DNA from: Nitrospirota bacterium
Lineage (GTDB): Bacteria > Nitrospirota > Thermodesulfovibrionia > Thermodesulfovibrionales > JdFR-85
Length of the DNA: 6,910 nucleotides
Reading direction: 5' to 3'
Assembly: GCA_003232715.1 (NCBI GenBank)
Contig: QIJG01000277.1
Location: 1-6,910 of the forward strand
This document shows, piece after piece, positions 6,211 through 6,910 of this stretch. Both the position numbers and the translations under genes were made by a program. The notes below the pieces were generated by a model. It did not search any database. It saw only the letters and a list, made by a program, of their open reading frames with translations, and had not been told where the DNA came from. How positions within the stretch are numbered: position 1 is the stretch's first letter; each line of letters opens with the position of its first letter.

Positions 6211-6289
6211 AAAAATCCCTCCCAACCTCCCTTTGCCAAAGGGAGGGATCGTCCCCCTCTTTGGCAAAGAGGGGCAAGGGGAGATTTTT
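6211..6289. repeat. double-palindrome MITE/REP-like element
   Basis: A 79-bp element bounded by AAAAATC and GATTTTT. The outer 29 bases of the two halves are imperfect inverted repeats of each other (22 of 29 agree from AAATC to CCAAAG). Each half also contains its own perfect palindrome with 10-base arms around one central base: 6226-6246 (core CTTTGCCAAAG) and 6254-6274 (core CTTTGGCAAAG). The whole can fold as one long hairpin or as two adjacent ones. The C-rich half followed by a G-rich half is typical of short intergenic repeats dispersed in many environmental bacterial genomes. It has no coding capacity of its own. Flanks show no clear target-site duplication beyond a possible TA. Confidence 0.8.
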
Positions 6290-6310
6290 AGATTGATGTC
6301 GGTTCAATTA

Positions 6311-6336
6311 TGAGACATTTATTACTCAATGTTTCA
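6311..6336. repeat. short inverted repeat
   Basis: TGAGACATT (6311-6319) and AATGTTTCA (6328-6336) pair over 9 bp with one G-T pair around an 8-base loop. It lies between the palindromic element and the end of the unrecognised minus-strand gene. It has no T tract on either side, so a terminator role is only possible. It could also be part of the mobile-element debris. Confidence 0.3.
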
Positions 6337-6386
6337 GCTCCTCACATCAGCGGTTGCAAAGAACAGGGTACAACGCAGAAAAACAC

Positions 6387-6450
6387 CGCTCTTTATTGCC
6401 CGCTGGCGGTGACCGTCACGCTCTTTATTGCCCGCTGGCGGTGACCGTCA
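6387..6450. repeat. perfect 32-bp tandem duplication
   Basis: Two identical adjacent 32-base copies (6387-6418 and 6419-6450), each beginning CGCTCTTTATTGCCCGC and ending GGTGACCGTCA. Within each copy CCGCTGGCGG is a small inverted repeat. The copies are non-coding, just downstream of the stop of the minus-strand gene. Perfect identity implies a recent duplication. Confidence 0.95.
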
Positions 6451-6473
6451 GGGGTAAGTTGTTAAACCCGGGA

Positions 6474-6910
6474 CTACAAATACTCCTCGCCTTCAACCGT
6501 GAAGGGCTCACCATACGGGACATTTCCGCGCCATGTCCGGTAACCATATCCCCGATCACCGTCCAGATTCCAGTCGGCATACAACATGTTCCGGATCGTA
6601 GCAGTTATGTCTGAATCGTTGGCGTGCCGAATCATCCAAACCGTAAAATCTCTTGAGTTGCCTATACTGAGGTAATCTCTATACAGGCTACGTGTTTGTT
6701 CAGGGCTATTTGCGCTATGAGCATACATCTCTAAATTTCTTTCACTGAAAGGCTCTTCGTTGATAAAACGGTCAGGTGTAGATTCAATCCTCTTCGGGTG
6801 AAAAGCTGCAGCAGTGGCCGGTTGTTCCGCAGCCGGTACAGGACAGACAAGATTATTGCGGAAAGGTCTGCCGGTACTCGGAAACGTCTTAAAATTTACG
6901 GCACAGGCCG
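6474..6910 (-). CDS. unrecognised protein, C-terminal part (5' end outside window)
   Basis: The minus-strand frame is open from the window edge to TAG at 6474-6476, giving at least 144 residues, so the ATG at 6728 is probably internal. In order, the protein shows a segment with Cys and Pro/Ala-rich stretches (VCPVPAAEQPATAAAF), a polar, basic and acidic segment (PKRIESTPDRFINEEPFSERN), a likely helical part (ANSPEQTRSLYRDYLSIG), then FTVWMIRHANDSDITATIRN and a Gly/Tyr/Trp-rich end (YGYRTWRGNVPYGEPF, VEGEEYL). No transmembrane helix or catalytic motif is visible, and I do not recognise a family. Its length without stops and its protein-like composition support a real gene. It is transcribed toward the repeat region and toward crcB, but too far away to be in the same operon. 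Confidence 0.55.
   Translation of the reverse strand, partial: ACAVNFKTFPSTGRPFRNNLVCPVPAAEQPATAAAFHPKRIESTPDRFINEEPFSERNLEMYAHSANSPEQTRSLYRDYLSIGNSRDFTVWMIRHANDSDITATIRNMLYADWNLDGDRGYGYRTWRGNVPYGEPFTVEGEEYL

Noticed and set aside
6387..6450. CRISPR array
   Set aside because: The two 32-base copies are directly adjacent with no spacer between them, and there are no further copies.
6354..6614. 86-codon plus-strand reading frame across the 32-bp duplication
   Set aside because: It runs through the tandem repeat and is antisense to the longer, more protein-like minus-strand gene. It has no recognisable motif.

Overview
The window looks like a chromosomal stretch from a Gram-negative, membrane-respiring bacterium of moderate GC content. 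It carries a periplasmic multihaem cytochrome c and a Rieske/cytochrome b complex. Two residue choices in that complex (PDWY in cytochrome b, Phe in place of the cluster-bonding Tyr in the Rieske protein) suggest a low-potential quinol such as menaquinol. This pattern fits anaerobic or facultative lineages such as Nitrospirota or Desulfobacterota, but the assignment is inference and no taxonomic marker gene is present.

Layout. (1) Bases 1-1563, plus strand: the 3' part of a mercuric reductase gene (merA), entering with the second half of an HMA metal-binding domain and ending with the paired C-terminal cysteines. (2) 1564-1853: non-coding, becoming AT-rich just before the next operon. (3) 1854-4734, plus strand: a compact four-gene operon encoding a membrane-anchored pentahaem cytochrome c, an 87-residue two-helix membrane protein, a Rieske iron-sulfur protein and a one-piece cytochrome b. 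Together they can form a quinol-oxidising bc-type complex that passes electrons through the Rieske centre to the attached multihaem cytochrome. A strong ribosome-binding site and ten-codon reading frame at its end may be the stump of a lost fifth gene. (4) 4735-4843: convergent intergenic spacer with a hairpin. (5) 4844-5920, minus strand: a fluoride-resistance pair, crcB (Fluc channel) followed by a DUF190 gene. The crcB reading frame is broken near its N-terminus. The DUF190 protein is a tandem fusion of two complete domains, with the remains of a ribosome-binding site in the linker. (6) 5921-6473: a decayed, mobile-element-like region with a possible promoter for crcB, a possible HTH fragment of a REP-associated transposase, a double-palindrome MITE/REP-like element, a hairpin and a perfect 32-bp tandem duplication. 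(7) 6474-6910, minus strand: the C-terminal 144 codons of an unrecognised protein that runs off the window.

The strongest leads are the unusual bc complex, the DUF190 double-domain fusion with its fossil ribosome-binding site, and the frameshift in crcB. I see no CRISPR array, tRNA, rRNA, known riboswitch or defence system.
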